Source: Polydactylus sextarius (lineage: Eukaryota; Chordata; Actinopteri; Polynemidae). Taken from it: a DNA stretch of 64,000 nucleotides. The stretch is from NCBI GenBank assembly GCA_016801845.1, contig CM028931.1, positions 6,035,563 through 6,099,562 of the forward strand, written 5' to 3'. Under the pieces are notes generated by a model. It made no database searches. It saw only the letters and a list, made by a program, of their open reading frames with translations, and was not told the DNA's origin. A program made the translations under genes and the position numbers. This document shows, in pieces, positions 59,841 through 64,000 of this stretch. The first letter of the stretch is position 1. Each line of letters begins with the position of its first letter.

Positions 59841-60523
59841 TGATAGTAAAGAGTCACAGTAGTCCAGTTTAGAGGTAACGGATGCATGCATTAACTTTTC
59901 AGCATCCTTTTTCGACAGGATGCTTCTAATTCTTGCAATATTACGTAGGTGGAAAAAAGCAGTCCTAGAGACATGTCTAACATGAGATAAAAAGGACACG
60001 TCCTGATCAAACATTACTCCAACGTTCCTCACAGTAGAACTGGAGGCCAAGGTCATGACATCCAGATTAGTTATGAGATTTAAAAATGATGTTCTGAGAT
60101 GTTTAGGGCCAAGTATGATGACTTCAGTTGGTTTTGTCTGAGTTTAAAAGTAAGAAATTCTGAGTCATCCAGGTCTTCATGTCTTTAAGACAGTCCTGAA
60201 GTTTGATGACCTGGTTTCCTAGATAAGTACAACTGGGTATCGCCTGCATAACAATGGAAGTTCATATTGTGCTTCCTGGTGATACTGCCTAAGTGAAGCA
60301 TGATCGATTGTTTCAAACGCAGCATTAAGATCCAACGGGACAAGTACAGAGACAAGTCCATTGTCTGAGGCCATAAGAAGATGGTTGGAACAGGATCTAA
60401 GAGACAAATTGTTGGTCAGGATGAAGAAACTGTTGTAGTCAGTTCAGAGAGACCCCCACCCCACCCCTTCACTTACACCTACCCCTTCTCCTACCTCTGC
60501 CCCTTTTCTTACCCCTACCCCAT
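59841..60523 (-). mobile_element. Antisense L2 piece and minisatellite (spacer 7)
   Basis: Same content as in the other type II spacers. The minisatellite is at 60470-60523. Confidence 0.75.
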
Positions 60524-60857
60524 GTCTGTCACCAAGTGACATTTTTATTCACACACGTGTTACAATAAACATACATTACATACATTCAATCTCATACATT
60601 TAATCTAATTAGAGAAGTCAATGTACTTCTACTGTAGTTAAACTACTAAGAATACAGAACAGGAAAGAACAAAACAGAACAGGTAAAATAACAACAATCA
60701 GTGTTTTATATGAATAAAACAGTACATAAAGTTTAAAATCACAGATAAGCCTGTTTGCTGGGTAAAAATAAATTGCAACAAAATGCACCACTGATGATTG
60801 AATGCTGCTGACTGGTCTACACATTATATGTGCTGCAACTTCTTCCCTTCCATTACC

Positions 60858-61102
60858 ATTGCTATGGCAACTGGGATCACACACTCAGGCCCACACACAC
60901 ACACACACACACACACACTATGACGTCACTAAACAAATAGCATAAAATATGTCCTCCTGTAATTTCTTGCACCTCTGTGTGATGATGTCATCACATTAAT
61001 GACATCAGTGATGATGACATCACTGGTGCCTTTAATCCCAGTGCCTTTAATCTCTAGCCAGGGTGTGTAAGTAGAGGACCACATCTCAGATTAGAGTATA
61101 AC
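60858..61102 (+). promoter_or_regulatory. Promoter of array gene 8
   Basis: ATTGCTATGGCAAC is at 60858-60871, the CRE TGACGTCA at 60921-60928, the octamer cluster at about 60985-61025, and TATAAC at 61097-61102. Confidence 0.55.
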
Positions 61103-61214
61103 ACTTTTACAGCGCAGACAGATAGAGGACAGCTGACAGAACCAGCGACAAACTCATCTTAAACTTCTAAAACTTCTTACAAAAATTTCACAAAATTTCA
61201 CTGAACAAATACAA

Positions 61215-63639
61215 ATGTCCATGTATTGTGAAGCACCATGATCTTCTAGGATCCTAGAGATCACAGTTGACGACTTCATACCACTCATCAATTCTTTATC
61301 GGAAAGGATGACACCAAACAATGGCAACTATTACGATTAGGCAAACCTCATGAAGGAACAGCTTTAATGTTCATCCAAACAATACTGGATATAATAAAAC
61401 TCGTGACAAAAGCCATGTTAAAAGCTAAAGCTGGCAAGACACGAGTCTCTGAGGAGGAAGTGAGGGAGAGCCTGGGTGACTTGGTCTCTAGGAGTTTCAG
61501 CGAGGCTCTAAAACTCAAAAACCTAAGCCCGGTCCAAACCCAGAGCATGGAGCAATTAACAGACATGATTGTAAAAGAGGTGGTAGACCATGTCAACTCG
61601 TCCCTCTCTGTGGTAAAGCTCTTTGACGAACCTCAAATCAAAGTTCCCATGCAACGTCTTCGTAGGATGGTTGCTCATGTATGCACAATGTTTAAAGGAA
61701 TCACCCCCAAGGTGAAAAAGCTATGTAAACCCCAACAATCGACACAAAGAAGAGGCCAGATCACCCCTGAACAAACCCAGAATGATGAAGACCAGGAGGA
61801 GGAGACGGTGGATACTGCAGGCACATCACCATCATCTGGCATCCCAGTGATCACAGTCGACGACTTCATACCACTTATTACTTCTTTCGTGGAAAAGCTG
61901 ACACCGAACCAGTGGGAACTGGTGCGATTTAGCAAACCTGATGAGGAAACAGTTTTTATGCTTGCACAAACAATTGTGGATATGATAACACTCACGACAA
62001 CTGCCATGATAAGAACTTATGTTGACAGGACAGAAATCTCTGAGGAGGAAGTGAGGGCAAGTCTGGGTGACTTGATCTGTAGGAGTTTCATGGAGGCTCT
62101 AAGACTCAAGGACCTAAGCCTGGTCCAAACCAGAGCATGGAGCAATTAACAGACATGTTTGCAAAAGCAGTGACAGACCATTTCAACATGTCCCTCTCTG
62201 TGGTGAAGCCTAAAACAGGAACTATATTGATTCCACCGCCATGTCTTTATAACATGGTTGTTCATGCATACACAATGTTTAAAGGAATCAACCCCAAGGT
62301 GAAAAAGCTATGTAAACCCCAACAATCGACACAAAGAAGAGGCCAGATCACCCCTGAACAAACCCAGAATGATGAAGACCAGGAGGAGGAGGCGGTGGAT
62401 ACTGCAGGCACATCACCATCATCTGGCATCCCAGTGATCACAGTCGACGACTTCATACCACTTATTACTTCTTTCGTGGAAAAGCTGACACCGAACCAGT
62501 GGGAACTGGTGCGATTTAGCAAACCTGATGAGGAAACAGTTTTATGCTTGCACAAACAATTGTGGATATGATAACACTCACGACAACTGCCATGATAAGA
62601 ACTTATGTTGACAGGACAGAAATCTCTGAGGAGGAAGTGAGGGCAAGTCTGGGTGACTTGATCTGTAGGAGTTTCATGGAGGCTCTAAGACTCAAGGACC
62701 TAAGCCTGGTCCAAACCCAGAGCATGGAGCAATTAACAGACATGTTTGCAAAAGCAGTGACAGACCATTTCAACTTGTCCTTCTCTGTGGTGAAGCCTAA
62801 AACAGGAACTATATTGATTCCACCGCCATGTCTTTATAACATGGTTGGTCATGCATGCACAATGTTTAAAGGAATCACCCCCAAGGTGAAAAAGCTATGT
62901 AAACCTCAACAATCGACACAAAGAAGAGGCCAGATCACCCCTGAACAAACCCAGAATGATGAAGACCAGGAGGAGGAGACGGTGGATACTGCAGGCACAT
63001 CACCATCATCTGGCAGCCCAGTGATCACAGTCGACGACTTCATACCACTTATTACTTCTTTCGTGGAAAAGCTGACACCGAACCAGTGGGAACTGGTGCG
63101 ATTTAGCAAACCTGATGAGGAAACAGTTTTTATGCTTGCACAAACAATTGTGGATATGATTACACTCACGACAACTGCCATGTTGAACTTATGTTGACAG
63201 GACAGAAATCTCTGAGGTGGAAGTGAGGGCAAGTCTGGGCGACTTGATCTGTAGGAGTTTCATGGAGGCTCTAAGACTCAAGGACCTAAGCCTGGTCCAA
63301 ACTCAGAGCATGGAGCAATTAACAGACATGTTTGCAAAAGCAGTGACAGACCATTTCAACATGTCCCTCTCTGTGGTGAAGCCTAAAACAGGAACTATAT
63401 TGATTCCACCGCCATGTCTTTATAATATGGTTGTTCATGCATACACAATGTTTAAAGGAATCACCCCCAAGGTGAAAAAGCTATGTAAACCTCAACAATG
63501 GGAACGTCACAAAGAAGAGGCCAGATCACCCCTGAACAAACCCAGAATGATGAAGACCAGGAGGAGGAGGCTCTAAGACTCAAGGACCTAAGAGACGATG
63601 GAGACTGTGGAGACTGAGACTGATCATTTGTCAGTCTGA
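61215..63639 (+). pseudogene. Array gene 8, type II: A-B-B-B with a nonsense codon and indels
   Basis: The ninth codon is TGA (61239-61241), where other copies have CGA. A G is missing in ACACCAAACAATGG (about 61315), a C in CCAAACCAGAGC (about 62130), and a T in CAGTTTTATGC (62540). Three bases (AGA) are lost near 63186. Near the 3' end GGGAA is inserted at about 63500 and a 22-base patch copied from the module body is inserted at about 63570-63592. Parts remain open (61367-62149, 62544-63197, 63217-63576). The substitution-type stop plus the patch make this the best candidate for a true pseudogene. Confidence 0.75.
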
Positions 63640-64000
63640 TTTGTCTGATTTGCCTGCCTCACACGTCACCTAAAGCAACCGACGCCTAATCCCATTACAA
63701 GATTGTTTTCTTCTATTAGGAAAGCCTTCGGAAAAAAACAATCTAGAGTTTGCCCCACCTAGTCCCATCTAGCCTCGGTTTCCCTCTTACTCTTTTACAA
63801 CCAGAATTAATTCCCTTCCCTTTTCTCTCTGTCAGTTGAGCTGGAGCAGGACTCCAGCTCTCAGGACCCACATCAGCAACAAACACCTCACATTTGAAGG
63901 ACAAAGGCTCAATTTCTGTGCCTGAGCCCTCATGAGTGTGAGTGTCCATTGCTGAGGTGGTCTCGGTGATTTCTCCAGGTGCTCCGGTTCCCCCATAGTA
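63640..64000 (+). other. 3' flank of gene 8, start of another spacer
   Basis: The C-terminal remnant and the first copy of the 230-bp segment are present. The sequence stops inside the unit, so the array continues beyond the window. Confidence 0.8.

Overview
The window is teleost fish nuclear DNA. The evidence is fish-type L2 LINE pieces ending in TTGAA repeats, abundant foldback MITE-like elements, microsatellites, and two recognisable vertebrate genes arranged head to head. On the minus strand is the first coding exon of niban2 (fam129b). On the plus strand are the first five coding exons of a Munc18-1 gene (stxbp1). The two genes are also neighbours in mammals, which supports both calls.

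Layout. 1-11521 lies upstream of (minus strand: inside intron 1 of) niban2 and contains only repeats that I can support: paired diverged repeats, foldback elements, one L2 insertion nested in a foldback element, and a 179-bp tandem repeat. 11522-11576 is niban2 exon 1. 11577-12795 is the shared divergent promoter region. stxbp1 exons 1-5 run from 12796 to 17295, with a 600-bp GGAT/GACA microsatellite and a possible DNA transposon in intron 1. No later stxbp1 exon is visible before the window ends.

From about 17340 to the end (at least 46 kb) the sequence is a same-strand tandem array of at least eight copies of a gene family I do not recognise (ATGs at 18189, 23623, 29077, 36320, 41928, 48155, 54389, 61215). 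Each protein starts with MSMYCEAP and is built from 196-residue (588-bp) modules, predicted helical, joined by basic-then-acidic linkers. Genes 1-3 (type I) have modules A-B-linker-C. Genes 1 and 2 also carry a C-terminal domain in another frame; gene 3 has lost it. Genes 4-8 (type II) have A followed by 2, 3, 3, 4 and 3 B modules and end early, because module C and the C-terminal domain are deleted. Genes 1, 2 and 4 have long intact frames. The others are broken by one or more small indels, many in homopolymers, so assembly error and real decay cannot be separated here. A 500-N gap lies at 33132-33631.

Every copy has the same upstream block: a near-palindromic RFX X-box-like site, a CRE-like site after a CA repeat, a cluster of TGACATCA/TGATGTCA sites, a TATA-like box and a short 5' leader. 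Spacers hold a tandemly duplicated 230-bp 3' segment, antisense L2 LINE pieces, a plus-strand LINE tail, and an 18-bp minisatellite. In type II spacers the L2 is split by an orphan 0.7-kb B-module fragment. The array looks like a young, recombining, modular gene family sitting inside, or interrupting, stxbp1.
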